A stretch of DNA of 64,000 bases from Marinomonas ostreistagni (GCF_016461785.1 NZ_JAEMUH010000004.1:124001-188000), one strand, 5' to 3'. Positions 9,467 through 19,919 are shown, counted from the first letter of the stretch. Translations and numbers: made by a program. The notes: a model not told the origin generated them from the sequence alone.

Positions 9467-10062
9467 TAGTGCAGTACCTCCGTTTGTCGATCAGTGGCAA
9501 TAATTTGTGCGGATTGAACGCCTACACCTTGAGGCTTATCCCATGACCAAGTGCGTGATGTCACTCCAACTTCTACCATATCAATACAATCTACTGGACA
9601 AGGCTCGACACAAAGGTCACAGCCGGTACATTCGTCAGAAATGACGGTATGCATCTGTTTTGCGGCCCCTAGAATCGCATCAATAGGGCAGGCCTGAATA
9701 CACTTAGTACAACCGATACATTCATCTTCACGTATGACGGCCACTTTTTTGACTGGTTCTTCGGCTTCGCCGCCTTCAAGCGGGATCGCTTCAACATCTA
9801 AAAGGTCTGCAAGAGCCTGAACTGTGGCTTGGCCGCCAGGAGGACAGCGGTTGATGGCTTCACCATTGGAAATAGCTTCCGCATAGGGGCGACAGCCTGG
9901 GTGCCCACACTGGCCACATTGAGTTTGTGGCAAAATCGCATCGATTTGATCCACAATAGGGTCGCCTTCGACGTGAAAACGAACATTGGCATAACCCAAG
10001 ATCGCGCCAAAAACGAGGGCGAGAGCGACTAGGATTCCGATAGCAAGTAATACTGTAAACAT
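9466..10062 (-). CDS. rnfB: Rnf complex iron-sulfur subunit RnfB
   Basis: Entry point for electrons from ferredoxin. One N-terminal membrane helix (residues 4-24) is followed by a cluster domain with Cys49, 52, 57 and 73, then two ferredoxin-type 4Fe-4S motifs: Cys115/118/121/125 and Cys145/148/151/155. The 198-residue length is normal for the short, proteobacterial form. It begins 9 bp after rnfA and its stop overlaps the rnfC start. Confidence 0.96.
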   Translation of the reverse strand: MFTVLLAIGILVALALVFGAILGYANVRFHVEGDPIVDQIDAILPQTQCGQCGHPGCRPYAEAISNGEAINRCPPGGQATVQALADLLDVEAIPLEGGEAEEPVKKVAVIREDECIGCTKCIQACPIDAILGAAKQMHTVISDECTGCDLCVEPCPVDCIDMVEVGVTSRTWSWDKPQGVGVQSAQIIATDRQTEVLH

Positions 10063-10071
10063 ATTAGGCTC

Positions 10072-10653
10072 CTAGATTTGCACCAGACCAGTGAAGCCCA
10101 TGAACGCCAAGGCCATTAGACCCGCTGTGATCATACCGATGGCAGAGCCTTTAAACACCACTGGCACATCGGCCACGTTGATGCGTTCACGCATGGCTGA
10201 GAACAGAACCAAAACGAATGAGAAACCGACCGCTGCACCAAATCCATAGAGGATAGATTCTACAAAGCCATTTTGCTTAGACGTGTTTTGCAGTGCGACA
10301 CCCAGCACGGCACAGTTTGTTGTGATCAAAGGTAAGAAAATACCCAAGACACGGTATAAAAGAGGGCTGGTTTTATGGACCACCATCTCAGTGAATTGCA
10401 CCACAACAGCGATCACCAAAATGAAGGAAATCGTTTTTAAGTACTCTAAGCCAAACGGCTTAAGAATGAATTCGAACGTTAGGTAACTACATAAGCTCGA
10501 AAGTGTCAGTACGAATGTGGTTGCCATGGCCATACCAATGGATGTTTCCAGCTTGCTAGAAACGCCCATGAACGGGCAGAGGCCAAGGAATTGTACCAAT
10601 ACGAAATTGTTTACCAGTATGGTACTGACGAGTATTAAGAGATATTCAGTCAT
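10072..10653 (-). CDS. rnfA: Rnf complex membrane subunit RnfA
   Basis: First gene of the rnf operon, encoding a six-helix membrane protein paralogous to RnfE. Conserved segments [18 protein letters not shown] and [15 protein letters not shown] carry the two Cys thought to ligate a membrane iron-sulfur cluster. The ATG at 10653 gives 193 residues beginning MTEYLLILV, the same length as the E. coli protein; an in-frame ATG 15 bp upstream would only add MIGHE and is less likely. RNF activity would supply low-potential ferredoxin or NADH and an ion gradient; the E. coli homologue also resets SoxR. Confidence 0.96.
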   Translation of the reverse strand: MTEYLLILVSTILVNNFVLVQFLGLCPFMGVSSKLETSIGMAMATTFVLTLSSLCSYLTFEFILKPFGLEYLKTISFILVIAVVVQFTEMVVHKTSPLLYRVLGIFLPLITTNCAVLGVALQNTSKQNGFVESILYGFGAAVGFSFVLVLFSAMRERINVADVPVVFKGSAIGMITAGLMALAFMGFTGLVQI

Positions 10654-10835
10654 CTCGTGTCCAATCACTACAGTGGTGTCTAAAAGTAAAAAAGAACTGC
10701 TGAAGAAACAGCATCAGCCAAGCGTAACTATACCAAGCTGCTTATAACTAACAAGACTAAAGCGTCGTGCATTTTAGTTTATTTTAGAATATGGATAGCA
10801 CGCCACAACCATAAACTTTACTAATGCTTAGTCAA

Positions 10836-10867
10836 AACAACGCCGCCTACATGGCGTAGGCGGCGTT
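10836..10867 (-). terminator. Terminator after metG
   Basis: A 12-bp perfect stem (CGCCGCCTAC core) with a 5-nt loop, followed on the minus strand by a T-rich run, 24 bp beyond the metG stop. It separates metG from the downstream rnf operon. The rest of 10654-10835 must hold the rnf promoter; I could not single out convincing -35/-10 boxes. Confidence 0.85.
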
Positions 10868-10890
10868 GCATGTACTGCGATGAGTTAGTC

Positions 10891-12939
10891 TTACATAACG
10901 CGTTGGCCAGGCTTCGCTCCAGCGTGTGGTTCAAGCAGATAAATTTCTTCTCCGCCAGGGCCTGCTGCCAACACCATGCCTTCTGATAGGCCAAACTTCA
11001 TTTTACGTGGTGCCAAGTTAGCGACCATGACCGTTAGCTTGCCTTCTAAATCTTCTGGTTTGTAAGCAGATTTAATACCAGAGAAGACAGTACGGGTCTC
11101 GCCGCCTAAATCTAATGTCAGTTTTAAAAGCTTGTTGGCTTTTTCAACGTGTTCAGCTTTGGCGATTTTCGCGATACGTAAGTCAACTTTCGCAAATTCG
11201 TCAAAGTTGATTTCTGCCGCGATTGGCTCTTTGCTTAACTCTGTTTCCTCAGCAGCAGTGGCTTGTTCTTTCGCCTGTGCTTCGGCTTCCGCCTCGGCTT
11301 TACCTTCTTCGATCATAGCTTCGATCTGCGGCGCTTCAATGCGAGCCATCAATGCTTTGAACTTGTTGACTGATTTACCAAACAACAATTCGCCACGGTT
11401 GTCCCAAGTCAGTTCTTTGTTTAAGAAGGCCTCGGCATCAGCCACCATATTTGGCATCACTGGCTTCAAGTACGTTGCTAAGATGGCAAATAGATTCAGT
11501 GACACAGAACAGATTTCCTGTACTTGTGGCAAAGTCTCTTCGCTTTTCGCTTTCACCCATGGCTCTTCATCCGCGATATAGGTGTTGGCAATGTCTGCAA
11601 GGCGCATGATTTCACGCATTGCTTTACCGTATTCACGGGTTTCGTATAGTTCAGCGATCAGATCACCTGCATCTATGAACTCTTGAATCATGCTTTCTTG
11701 TGCAGGAGCTGCTTGCAATTGACCATCAAACTTCTTGTTGATGAAGCTTGCAGTACGGCTGGCAATGTTTACCACTTTGCCGACCACGTCAGAGTTTACG
11801 CGCTGTACAAAGTCACCTAGGTTCAAGTCAATGTCATCAACACGTGAGTTCAGTTTCGCTGCGAAGTAGTAGCGTAGATATTGAGGATCCAGGTGGTTTA
11901 GGTAAGTACGTGCCTTAATAAAGGTGCCACGAGACTTAGACATTTTCTCACCGTCCACTGTCACGTAGCCGTGAGCGTTGACTGCAGTTGGTGTACGGTA
12001 GCCCGCACAATCCAGCATGGCTGGCCAGAATAGGGCGTGGAAGTTGATGATGTCTTTACCGATGAAATGGTAAAGCTCTGCTTTAGAGTCTTTATTCCAG
12101 TACTCATCGAATTCTAGACCTTCAGTACGGTCACATAGATTTTTGAAGCTAGCCATGTAGCCGATTGGTGCATCCAGCCAAACATAGAAGTACTTGCCTG
12201 GTGCATCAGGGATTTCGAAACCGAAGTAAGGCGCATCACGGCTGATGTCCCACTCTTGTAGGCCAGAGTCTAGCCACTCTGCTAATTTGTTAGCCACTTG
12301 GTCTTGTAGTGTACCACTGCGTGTCCACTCTTGTAGGAACTGTTGGAATTCTGGCAGTTTAAAGAAGTAGTGATCAGAAGACTTCTCAATCGGAGTTGCG
12401 CCAGAGTAAACCGAGCGTGGGTTGATCATTTCCATCGGTGTGTAGGTTGCAGAACACACTTCACAGTTGTCGCCGTACTGGTCTTCAGCTTTACACTTAG
12501 GGCAAGTACCCTTAATGAAACGATCCGCTAGGAACATTTCTTTTTCTGGGTCATATGCCTGAGTAATCGAGCGAACCGAAATTTTTCCGTTATCGCGCAA
12601 TGCTTTGTAGATCGACTCAGACAGCTCACGGTTCTCTGGGGAATGTGTTGAGTAGTAGTTATCGTAGCCAATGCCGAAGTCGTTAAAGTCAGCCATGTGT
12701 TCTTGGCGAACGCCATCGATCAATTGTTCTGATGTGATACCGTTTTGCTCAGCTTTTATCATGATGGCAGTGCCGTGCGCATCGTCAGCACAAACCGCTG
12801 TACATAGGTTACCGCGTAGTTTTTGGAAACGAACCCAAATATCTGTCTGTATGTGCTCCAGCATGTGACCTAAATGAATAGAGCCGTTGGCATAGGGAAG
12901 GGCACTGGTAACTAGAATTTTACGTTGCGGTTGAGCCAT
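10891..12939 (-). CDS. metG: Methionyl-tRNA synthetase
   Basis: Charges tRNA-Met. The class I signature HLGH lies near residue 22 ([13 protein letters not shown]), and KMSKS near residue 334 ([12 protein letters not shown]). A four-cysteine zinc knuckle, CPKC-x9-CEVC type, lies near 145-160. The C-terminal 100 residues form a tRNA-binding EMAP/Trbp111-like domain ([11 protein letters not shown] through [14 protein letters not shown]), joined by an Ala/Glu-rich linker. The length of 682 fits the dimeric bacterial type. It diverges from mrp across a 226-bp spacer, an arrangement also seen in E. coli. Confidence 0.97.
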   Translation of the reverse strand: MAQPQRKILVTSALPYANGSIHLGHMLEHIQTDIWVRFQKLRGNLCTAVCADDAHGTAIMIKAEQNGITSEQLIDGVRQEHMADFNDFGIGYDNYYSTHSPENRELSESIYKALRDNGKISVRSITQAYDPEKEMFLADRFIKGTCPKCKAEDQYGDNCEVCSATYTPMEMINPRSVYSGATPIEKSSDHYFFKLPEFQQFLQEWTRSGTLQDQVANKLAEWLDSGLQEWDISRDAPYFGFEIPDAPGKYFYVWLDAPIGYMASFKNLCDRTEGLEFDEYWNKDSKAELYHFIGKDIINFHALFWPAMLDCAGYRTPTAVNAHGYVTVDGEKMSKSRGTFIKARTYLNHLDPQYLRYYFAAKLNSRVDDIDLNLGDFVQRVNSDVVGKVVNIASRTASFINKKFDGQLQAAPAQESMIQEFIDAGDLIAELYETREYGKAMREIMRLADIANTYIADEEPWVKAKSEETLPQVQEICSVSLNLFAILATYLKPVMPNMVADAEAFLNKELTWDNRGELLFGKSVNKFKALMARIEAPQIEAMIEEGKAEAEAEAQAKEQATAAEETELSKEPIAAEINFDEFAKVDLRIAKIAKAEHVEKANKLLKLTLDLGGETRTVFSGIKSAYKPEDLEGKLTVMVANLAPRKMKFGLSEGMVLAAGPGGEEIYLLEPHAGAKPGQRVM

Positions 12940-13165
12940 TATGATTAAGCCTGCTGGATTGAAATTTTAACGAAAAAACGACGCCTCAAACTGAATGAAG
13001 ATAGGTGAGGCGAATAGTCTCTAATAATCTGAACGCGACATTATAAGTGGACGTAGATAACGTGCAAGCTTAAGGCTTGCTTTTCCGCATTTTGACCCTA
13101 TTAATGAGCGCAATTACATTGAATTTTTGATCTGATGCGATGAGCATTGGATGTGAGGAGAAGTT

Positions 13166-14005
13166 ATGTCTGCCAACTCATCTCAACCTGTCGGCCTTGA
13201 GGGCGTCAAAAATATTATTGCTGTCGCTTCTGGTAAGGGCGGTGTGGGTAAGTCTACCACTACGGTTAACTTAGCGTTAGCCATGGCTAAACTGGGTCAT
13301 AAAGTAGGTATTCTAGATGCGGATATCTACGGTCCAAGCCAAGGCCTGTTGCTTGGGTTTGATGCGCAAACACGCCCGCAAGTACGTGATGAAAAGTATT
13401 TTGTTCCCCCGGTTGCGCATGGCATTAAGGTCATGTCTATGGCGTTTTTAACGACTAGCGAAACACCTATGGCGTGGCGTGGGCCGATGGCAACGGGTGC
13501 CTTGATGCAGATTCTGACGCAAACAGACTGGCAAGAATTGGATTACTTGTTCGTGGATATGCCGCCAGGCACAGGTGACATCCAGTTGACCATGTCCCAG
13601 AAAGTGCCTGTGACGGGTGCCGTGATTGTGACGACACCACAGGACATTGCTCTGTTAGATGCTCGTCGTGGTATCGAGATGTTCCGCAAGGTGAATATTC
13701 CTGTGCTGGGTGTTGTGGAGAATATGTCGACGCATATTTGTTCAAATTGCGGTCATGCAGAAGCGATCTTTGGCGAGGAAGGCGGGAAACAACTCGCAGA
13801 AGAATATAGCGTATCTGAACTGGGTAAGCTGCCATTGAGTTTGTCTATCCGAAAATTAGCCGATTCTGGGGCGCCAACAGTGTTAAGTGAGCCTGATTCG
13901 GACGAAGCGGCCATTTATCTGTCGATTGCTGAAAAGGTTGGTGCTACTCTTGCGTCCCGTTCTGAACAGTTCACTATGCCTGAGATAGGCATGAGCGATG
14001 ATTGA
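13166..14005 (+). CDS. mrp: Mrp/ApbC-type iron-sulfur cluster carrier ATPase
   Basis: P-loop ATPase that binds and transfers Fe-S clusters. The deviant Walker [10 protein letters not shown] is at residues 23-31, the Mrp hallmark MRGPM-like WRGPM and [13 protein letters not shown] segments follow, and CSNCGH supplies the CxxC that bridges a cluster between subunits. At 279 residues it lacks the N-terminal MIP18/DUF59 domain found in the longer E. coli protein; the divergent metG promoter region directly upstream shows the domain is truly absent. GAGGAG lies 5 bp before the ATG. dcd starts 8 bp downstream. Confidence 0.92.
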   Translation: MSANSSQPVGLEGVKNIIAVASGKGGVGKSTTTVNLALAMAKLGHKVGILDADIYGPSQGLLLGFDAQTRPQVRDEKYFVPPVAHGIKVMSMAFLTTSETPMAWRGPMATGALMQILTQTDWQELDYLFVDMPPGTGDIQLTMSQKVPVTGAVIVTTPQDIALLDARRGIEMFRKVNIPVLGVVENMSTHICSNCGHAEAIFGEEGGKQLAEEYSVSELGKLPLSLSIRKLADSGAPTVLSEPDSDEAAIYLSIAEKVGATLASRSEQFTMPEIGMSDD

Positions 14006-14013
14006 GGTACCCC

Positions 14014-14598
14014 ATGCGACTGTGTGACCGTGACATTATCCAAGCATTAGATGATGGTGTCATTTCTATTGAGCCTCGCCCTGATAACTCTGTTATTAGT
14101 GGTGTTTCTTGTGACTTGCGCCTAGGCAACTCTTTTCGAGTATTTCAGGGGCACCCTGCGCCGTATTTAGACCTAAGTGGTCCGAAAGAAGACTTGAATG
14201 CCGCGATTGAATCTGTCATGAGTGAAGAGATTGTCGTCGAAGAAGACAAGCCGTTTTTCATTCATCCAGGTGAGTTGGTGCTAGGTGTTACGCTTGAGTC
14301 GGTGACCTTGCCTGACAACTTGGTCGGCTGGTTAGATGGTCGCTCTTCGCTAGCGCGTCTTGGTCTGATGGTTCATGTCACAGCCCATCGTATTGATCCG
14401 GGTTGGAGTGGTGCGATTGTGTTGGAGTTTTTGAATGGCGGTAAGCTACCAATCGCGCTGCGCCCAGGTATGACCATCGGTGCAATCAACTTCGAAACCA
14501 TGTCTGGATCAGCGGATCGTCCTTACAACAAGCGCGATAATGCTAAGTATCGTGGCCAGCATTCTGCGGTAGGCAGCCGTATTAGTGGAGACCAATAA
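14014..14598 (+). CDS. dcd: dCTP deaminase
   Basis: Converts dCTP to dUTP for thymidylate synthesis. The sequence starts MRLCDRDI as in E. coli and keeps the active-site blocks [24 protein letters not shown] and IVLEF, plus the C-terminal [10 protein letters not shown] region that closes over the nucleotide. The ATG at 14014, with GAGG 6 bp upstream, gives 194 residues. A TTG at 14002 overlaps the mrp stop but adds only four residues. Likely cotranscribed with mrp. Confidence 0.95.
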   Translation: MRLCDRDIIQALDDGVISIEPRPDNSVISGVSCDLRLGNSFRVFQGHPAPYLDLSGPKEDLNAAIESVMSEEIVVEEDKPFFIHPGELVLGVTLESVTLPDNLVGWLDGRSSLARLGLMVHVTAHRIDPGWSGAIVLEFLNGGKLPIALRPGMTIGAINFETMSGSADRPYNKRDNAKYRGQHSAVGSRISGDQ

Positions 14599-14759
14599 GC
14601 ACAGGTTTTTCACTTTCATAACATAAAGTGCAAGAAAAGAAGAAGGTGTCGTTATCGTGCTGTTTTTAGGCGTTTATCGACATCATCTTTCGTGGTTTGA
14701 GCGCTACCTTCTCGGGTGCGATAAAAACAATAAAACCACACTTGTTACAGGAGTACTTT

Positions 14760-15956
14760 ATGTCTCAATCTTCTAACCGCGGCGTCGTCTACAAAGGCCC
14801 AGGAAAAGTCGCAGTCGAGTCCATCCCATTCCCAGAACTTGCTCTGGGCGACCGTAAATGCAATCACGGCGTCATTCTAAAAGTTCTTACCACCAATATT
14901 TGTGGCAGTGATCAGCATATGGTGCGTGGTCGTACCACAGCGCCTGAAGGTCTGGTATTAGGTCATGAAATCACGGGGATCATCCTTGAGAAAGGCGATG
15001 ATGTTGAATTTCTAGAAGTTGGTGACATCGTATCTGTGCCGTTCAACATTGCTTGTGGTCGCTGTCGTAACTGTAAAGCAGGGATGACGGGGATTTGTCT
15101 AAATGTGAACCCTGCACGTCCTGGGGCGGCTTACGGCTACGTTGATATGGGCGGTTGGGTTGGAGGTCAGTCTGACTATGTGATGGTGCCATACGCAGAC
15201 TTTAACTTGCTTAAATTCCCTGATAAAGACCAAGCTAAAGAGAAAATTGCCGATCTAACGTTGCTATCAGACATTTTTCCAACGGGTTTCCACGGTTGTG
15301 TCACAGCAGGGGTTGGCCCAGGCTCTACCGTTTACATCGCAGGTGCAGGTCCAGTTGGTCTTGCAGCGGCGGTTTCCGCTCAGCTTCTAGGGGCTGCATG
15401 CGTCATCGTTGGTGACATGATTGAAGATCGTCTGGCGCAAGCTCGTAGTTTTGGCTGTGAAACCATTGATTTGCGCCAAGAAGGCGATATGGAAGACAAA
15501 CTAGAAGTCATTCTAGGTGAGCGTGAAGTCGATTGTTTCGTCGACTGTGTCGGCTTTGAAGCACACGGTTGTGGTTGTAACTCGCACAAAGAAGCGCCAG
15601 CTACGGTGTTAAATTCTGCGATGCAAATTACACGAGCGGGTGGCCAGATTGGTATCCCAGGTTTGTATGTGACAGATGACCCAGGTGCTGAAGATGAAGC
15701 GGCGAAAGTGGGCGCTTTAAGCATGCGCTTTGGTCTAGGTTGGGCTAAATCGCATTCCTTCCATACGGGGCAATGCCCAGTAATGAAATACCATCGCTCT
15801 TTAATGCAGGCGATTTTGTTTGATAAAGTAAAAATTGCCGACGCAGTTAATGTACAGATGATCACGTTAGATCAAGCGCCACAAGGTTACGCTGATTTTG
15901 ATGGTGGTGCGGCGAAGAAATTTGTTATGGACCCCCATGGTGAGTTTGTCGCCTAG
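14760..15956 (+). CDS. fdhA: Glutathione-independent formaldehyde dehydrogenase
   Basis: Zinc-dependent MDR-family enzyme that oxidises formaldehyde with tightly bound NAD, a detoxification step for C1 compounds or demethylation products. At 398 residues it matches the Pseudomonas putida enzyme. Catalytic zinc ligands Cys48 (NICGSDQHM) and His69 (LGHE), and structural zinc ligands Cys99, 102, 105 and 113 are present, as is the NAD-binding GAGPVG. The ATG at 14760 is preceded by AGGAG; the longer frame from 14697 lacks a site. It sits alone between dcd and a strong terminator, about 160 bp from dcd. Other aldehydes could also be substrates. Confidence 0.88.
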   Translation: MSQSSNRGVVYKGPGKVAVESIPFPELALGDRKCNHGVILKVLTTNICGSDQHMVRGRTTAPEGLVLGHEITGIILEKGDDVEFLEVGDIVSVPFNIACGRCRNCKAGMTGICLNVNPARPGAAYGYVDMGGWVGGQSDYVMVPYADFNLLKFPDKDQAKEKIADLTLLSDIFPTGFHGCVTAGVGPGSTVYIAGAGPVGLAAAVSAQLLGAACVIVGDMIEDRLAQARSFGCETIDLRQEGDMEDKLEVILGEREVDCFVDCVGFEAHGCGCNSHKEAPATVLNSAMQITRAGGQIGIPGLYVTDDPGAEDEAAKVGALSMRFGLGWAKSHSFHTGQCPVMKYHRSLMQAILFDKVKIADAVNVQMITLDQAPQGYADFDGGAAKKFVMDPHGEFVA

Positions 15957-15980
15957 TTAGCAGCGATTGCAATGAAGTGA

Positions 15981-16019
15981 AATGCCACGTCAGTTCGATG
16001 AGCTGACGTGGCATTTTTG
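15981..16019 (+). terminator. Terminator after formaldehyde dehydrogenase gene
   Basis: A 13-bp perfect stem (15981-15993 with 16003-16015), 9-nt loop and T5, starting 25 bp after the stop codon. Confidence 0.9.
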
Positions 16020-16109
16020 TCTTAGGCGATAAAAATCTTTTGCTACTATTGAAACATCGATCAGGCACCGCTATGTAGCCGTAATGTTGTTTTGAAAAAG
16101 GAACAGTGC

Positions 16110-16439
16110 ATGAATGTAGTGAATGGTTTTAATGCAGAATACCAAGATGAAGAGATAACCCTAGAGGATGTTGAGCGACTGGAAGGCGATGTCTTGCTGG
16201 AGTTTGGTACCCCATGGTGTGGCTATTGTAAGAAAGCTCAGCCCCTATTGACTGAGGTAATGGATGATTTCTTGGATGTGCAGCATGTTAAGGTTGTGGA
16301 TGGTAAGGGTAAGCGTCTTGGACGACATTATCAGGTCAAGCTTTGGCCAACCCTAATCGCCTTGCAAGATGGCAAAGAGGTTGGGCGAGTTGTACGCCCC
16401 GACTCCGAAGAAGAAATACGAAAATTATTAGACGTTTAG
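16110..16439 (+). CDS. Thioredoxin-like protein
   Basis: A 109-residue cytoplasmic protein with the thioredoxin fold. The redox motif is PWCGYCK (residues about 35-41) rather than WCGPC, and the cis-proline loop appears as LWPTLIAL. No signal peptide is present. The ATG at 16110 follows AAAAGGA by 7 bp; an upstream TTG at 16092 would precede this site and is rejected. It lies 21 bp before a G3E GTPase gene, so the two are probably cotranscribed. The WCGYC motif is shared with some thiol-disulfide exchange proteins; its partner is not known. Confidence 0.8.
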   Translation: MNVVNGFNAEYQDEEITLEDVERLEGDVLLEFGTPWCGYCKKAQPLLTEVMDDFLDVQHVKVVDGKGKRLGRHYQVKLWPTLIALQDGKEVGRVVRPDSEEEIRKLLDV

Positions 16440-16460
16440 TGCGTCAAACATGAGTAAAAC

Positions 16461-17531
16461 ATGCGATTTCAAGGCATTAAAGTAAATGTTATAACCGGCT
16501 TTTTAGGTGCTGGTAAGACGACTGTTATAAAAAATTTGTTAGCCGGTGTGCCTCAGCATGAAAAGTGGGCGGTATTGGTAAATGAATTCGGAGAAGTGGG
16601 CATTGACGGAGACTTGCTGAAACAAGATGGGGTTGCCATTAAGCAAGTACCAGGGGGCTGTTTATGCTGTGTGGCCTCGGCTGCGTTTTCAGTCGGTTTA
16701 AACGAATTGATCAAACAAGCCCAACCAGATCGTATTGTCATTGAGCCCACAGGTATTGGGCACCCTCATCAAATTGTCGAACAGTTAAGTGCGGATCATT
16801 ATCGTGATGTATTAGACATTCGTGGCACGGTCTGTTTGATGGATGCACGTAATCTCTCCGATCCGCGTTACTTAGGCCATCCGGCATTTTTTGATCAAAT
16901 AGACGATGCAGACGTTCTGATCGGCAGCAAAGCAGATTTGTACGATGATTCTCAAGAACAGCGCTTTTTGGATTTTGCTAAGCAGTTCGCCGCGTCTAAA
17001 TCCGTCATTGCATTAAGTTCAAATGGCGAATTTGATCCAGCTTGGCTTGATCTCCCACGAGTAGATCACAACTCTCATCACGATCACGATCACGATCACG
17101 ATCACGATCACGATCACGATCACGATCACGATCACGATCACGATCACGATCACGATCACGATCACGATCACGATCACGATCACAACCACAACCATGCTAA
17201 GGTTTTTAAGAGTCAGCCTGCCGCTGGCGTGACTTGCTACCTAAAACGAGACCAGGGGATGGTGAGTGTCGGTTGGATCGCAGAATCAAATTGGTCAATA
17301 GATGATGAGCGATTTGAACAGTTTCTTGCCTTGATAAATTCGTTTCCAAGTTTCTGGCGATTGAAAGGAGTTCTACGTCTGGAAAACCACTTTGAGTCAA
17401 TTAATATCACTCAAGGAGAGTGTCGAAGATCCTTGCAAGATGAGTGTTCAGGATCTAGATTTGAATGCATTTTCGCGGACGATGAGAGTTTTGATGAAAA
17501 ACTTAAAGAGATTCAGAAACTCTTGTTTTAG
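16461..17531 (+). CDS. G3E-family (CobW/COG0523) GTPase with His-Asp tract
   Basis: Metal-trafficking GTPase. Walker A GFLGAGKTT is near residues 14-22; the CxCC metal site (GGCLCC) is near 65-70; SKAD is the nucleotide-specificity loop. After residue 205 runs HH followed by DH pairs (17 GATCAC hexamers) and NHNHN, a likely zinc, nickel or cobalt buffer. A C-terminal CobW_C domain follows (VSVGWIAESNW to the end). COG0523 proteins deliver zinc or cobalt to target enzymes. Upstream formaldehyde dehydrogenase is a zinc enzyme, and the adjoining thioredoxin-like gene may serve the same task, but both links are inference. The metal served cannot be read from sequence. Confidence 0.88.
   Translation: MRFQGIKVNVITGFLGAGKTTVIKNLLAGVPQHEKWAVLVNEFGEVGIDGDLLKQDGVAIKQVPGGCLCCVASAAFSVGLNELIKQAQPDRIVIEPTGIGHPHQIVEQLSADHYRDVLDIRGTVCLMDARNLSDPRYLGHPAFFDQIDDADVLIGSKADLYDDSQEQRFLDFAKQFAASKSVIALSSNGEFDPAWLDLPRVDHNSHHDHDHDHDHDHDHDHDHDHDHDHDHDHDHDHDHDHNHNHAKVFKSQPAAGVTCYLKRDQGMVSVGWIAESNWSIDDERFEQFLALINSFPSFWRLKGVLRLENHFESINITQGECRRSLQDECSGSRFECIFADDESFDEKLKEIQKLLF
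17079..17183 (+). repeat. (CACGAT)n hexanucleotide microsatellite
   Basis: Seventeen perfect copies of GATCAC from 17082 to 17183, preceded by one CAC, encode alternating Asp-His in the G3E GTPase. The absence of any silent substitution suggests recent expansion by slippage; gain or loss of units stays in frame and would change metal-buffering length only. Confidence 0.97.
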
Positions 17532-17616
17532 TTCATTCTTCGGTGCGCTTATTTAGCGTTTTGGCCGCTGTCCGGAATCACCTATGGCGCGTTTTGTTAT
17601 TCAACTTGCTTTGAAA

Positions 17617-17637
17617 TGTTATTGAGGGAAAAACGCT
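17617..17637 (+). promoter_or_regulatory. Shared fad leader motif, copy A
   Basis: TGTTATTGAGGGAAAAACGCT lies 69 bp before the acyl-CoA dehydrogenase start. Nearly the same string, with one indel and one substitution, lies before fadB at 22559-22578. It may be a common operator or promoter part for beta-oxidation genes. The rest of 17532-17705 shows no other clear signal. Confidence 0.45.
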
Positions 17638-17705
17638 TTTCGACAACGCTTATGGCATGTTGTTGAACAAACTTTCCGCATGAAAATAATATCGAGGTGA
17701 GTGTC

Positions 17706-19502
17706 ATGCCTGACTACAAAGCGCCCATACGCGACCTAAAATTTATTACTGATGAAGTACTTGGTATCCACCGGCACTATGCTTCTCTAGCTGGAGCCGA
17801 AGAGGCTACTCCAGACATGGTGGACGCCATCGTTGAGGAAGGCGCAAAATTCGCAGAACGTGTCTTAGCCCCTTTAAATCAAATCGGTGATCAACAAGGG
17901 TGTCATTTTGACAACGGTGTTGTCACAACTCCTGAAGGCTTTAAAGAAGCGTACCAACAGTACGTTGAAAGCGGCTGGCCATCTTTATCTCATCACACAG
18001 AGGTTGGCGGTCAAGGTTTGCCTGAGTCTCTAGGGATGATGGTGACAGAATTTGTTGCAACTGCTAACTGGGCTTGGAGTATGTACCCAGGTTTAAGTCA
18101 TGGTGCGATGAATACTCTTGAAATGCACGGTACAGATGAGCAAAAACAATCCTACCTTACCAAACTGGTTACCGGTGAATGGACGGGCACCATGTGTCTG
18201 ACTGAGCCGCATTGTGGTACTGATCTTGGGATGTTGAAAACCAAAGCAACGCCTAACGAGGACGGTAGCTACAGCCTTACAGGTACCAAAATCTTTATTT
18301 CGGCTGGTGAGCACGATATGGCAGAAAATATTGTTCATATCGTATTAGCTCGACTTCCTGATGCGCCTGCTGGCACAAAAGGTATCTCGCTATTCATTGT
18401 GCCAAAATTCAATGTCACAGAGTCGGGTGAGGTGGGTGAGCGCAATGCTGTGCATTGTGGTTCGATTGAACACAAGATGGGTATCCATGGTAATGCTACC
18501 TGTGTTATGAACTTTGATGGCGCCAAAGGTTTCTTAATTGGGCCACCAAATAAAGGTCTAAACTGTATGTTTACCTTTATGAATACCGCTCGTTTAGGAA
18601 CAGCGTTACAAGGTTTGGCGCATACAGAGTGGGCTTATCAAAATTCATTGGCTTATGCCAAAGATCGTCTTCAAATGCGCTCGCTGTCTGGTCCAAAAGC
18701 GCCAGATAAAGCGGCTGATCCAATCATTGTTCACCCAGATGTGCGTCGTATGCTACTCACTCAAAAAGCCTTTGCCGAGGGCGGTCGAGCGATGATTCAT
18801 TATTGTTCGATGCTAGTGGATAAGGTGAAAGCGGGTAGCGATGCTGAGAAAGAAGAAGCGGAAACACTACTGTCTTTGTTGACACCGATTGCGAAAGCAT
18901 TCTTGACGGAAACAGGCTTCGAATCCGCAAACCAAGGTCTGCAAGTGTTTGGTGGACATGGCTACATCGCTGATTGGGGGATGGAGCAAAACGTTCGTGA
19001 CTGTCGAATTTCCATGCTGTATGAGGGCACGACGGGTATTCAAGCGCTCGATCTTTTAGGTCGTAAAGTACTGATGACCCAAGGTGCGACGCTCAAGGCT
19101 TTCACAAAAGTCATCCATAAATTCTGTAAAGCGAATGATGATAAAGCACTTAAGCACCTCATTAAGCCATTAGCGGCTTTGAATAAAGAATGGGGCGACC
19201 TCACTCTCAAAGTAGGTATGAAAGCCATGAAAAATCGCGAAGAGGTAGGGGCAGCATCAGTCGATTACTGCATGTACTCAGGTTATGTAACGTTGGCTTA
19301 CTTCTGGGCACGTATGGCACAAGTAGCGCAACAGAAGCTTGCCGAAGGCACAACCGAAGAGGCTTTCTACAAAGCGAAATTACAGACAGCGAACTTCTAC
19401 TTTGATCGTATTCTGCCTCGTACTAAAGCCCATGCAGAGATGATCCTATCTGGTTCAGAAAGCTTAATGTCGATGGACGAAGAGCAATTCTTTTTACGCT
19501 AA
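17706..19502 (+). CDS. Acyl-CoA dehydrogenase (DmdC-like, about 600 residues)
   Basis: FAD enzyme that introduces the first double bond in acyl-CoA oxidation. The protein is 598 residues, longer than the 380-residue short-chain type, and follows the layout of the family containing 3-methylmercaptopropionyl-CoA dehydrogenase: short N-terminal extension ([13 protein letters not shown]), alpha-helical domain, beta domain with [15 protein letters not shown] and GTKIFIS, and C-terminal domain with QVFGGHGYI and the [16 protein letters not shown] block. The ATG at 17706 with GAGG 8 bp upstream is preferred to GTG 17697. Neighbours (SCP2 protein, fadD, enoyl-CoA hydratase) favour fatty acids as substrate; a role in DMSP breakdown is possible but unsupported here. 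Confidence 0.85.
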   Translation: MPDYKAPIRDLKFITDEVLGIHRHYASLAGAEEATPDMVDAIVEEGAKFAERVLAPLNQIGDQQGCHFDNGVVTTPEGFKEAYQQYVESGWPSLSHHTEVGGQGLPESLGMMVTEFVATANWAWSMYPGLSHGAMNTLEMHGTDEQKQSYLTKLVTGEWTGTMCLTEPHCGTDLGMLKTKATPNEDGSYSLTGTKIFISAGEHDMAENIVHIVLARLPDAPAGTKGISLFIVPKFNVTESGEVGERNAVHCGSIEHKMGIHGNATCVMNFDGAKGFLIGPPNKGLNCMFTFMNTARLGTALQGLAHTEWAYQNSLAYAKDRLQMRSLSGPKAPDKAADPIIVHPDVRRMLLTQKAFAEGGRAMIHYCSMLVDKVKAGSDAEKEEAETLLSLLTPIAKAFLTETGFESANQGLQVFGGHGYIADWGMEQNVRDCRISMLYEGTTGIQALDLLGRKVLMTQGATLKAFTKVIHKFCKANDDKALKHLIKPLAALNKEWGDLTLKVGMKAMKNREEVGAASVDYCMYSGYVTLAYFWARMAQVAQQKLAEGTTEEAFYKAKLQTANFYFDRILPRTKAHAEMILSGSESLMSMDEEQFFLR

Positions 19503-19521
19503 TTAAGCGGAGGTAATGTTT

Positions 19522-19839
19522 ATGAGTAATGCAAAAGATATTTTCGATACTATGCTAACCCGTTTCGACCGTGACGCAGCTTCAGAAATGGATGCTATAT
19601 TTCAATTTGAATTAGACGATGCTGATTCCTACTTTGTTACTATCTCTGAAGGTACAGCGACCTTAGAGCAAGGTGAGCATGATGATGCGACAGTTACTTT
19701 AGGTATGGATACGGATACTTTGTCAGAGGTTATGTCCGGAGAACTTGATGGGATGCAGGCTTTCATGCAAGGTAAAATACGAGCGGACGGTGATATTATG
19801 TTAGCAACCAAGCTGACTGAAATATTTCCAACCCCGTGA
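19522..19839 (+). CDS. SCP2 sterol-carrier-like protein
   Basis: A 105-residue protein of the SCP-2 fold, which binds acyl-CoA or other lipids in a hydrophobic tunnel. Typical features are the late GxMDTDTLSEVMSGELDGMQAF-like helix and the GKIRADGDIMLATKL segment near the end. GCGGAGG at 19507-19513 is 8 bp from ATG 19522 but only 2 bp from the alternative ATG 19516, which decides the start. It lies 19 bp after the acyl-CoA dehydrogenase gene and upstream of fadD, so it probably shuttles acyl-CoA between these enzymes. Confidence 0.85.
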   Translation: MSNAKDIFDTMLTRFDRDAASEMDAIFQFELDDADSYFVTISEGTATLEQGEHDDATVTLGMDTDTLSEVMSGELDGMQAFMQGKIRADGDIMLATKLTEIFPTP

Positions 19840-19919
19840 TGAACTTTGCCCCCTGTATGGCATCACATTGATTAAGTGAACTTTATGTCTCCATATAACG
19901 ACAATAACGGAGAAGCTTT

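Noticed and set aside
17079..17183. Tandem repeats resembling a CRISPR array
   Set aside because: The units are 6 bp, uninterrupted and in frame within a GTPase gene; there are no spacers and no cas genes.
17706..19502. Assignment as dmdC of DMSP demethylation
   Set aside because: The family is similar, but dmdA, dmdB and dmdD partners are absent and all neighbours belong to fatty-acid oxidation.
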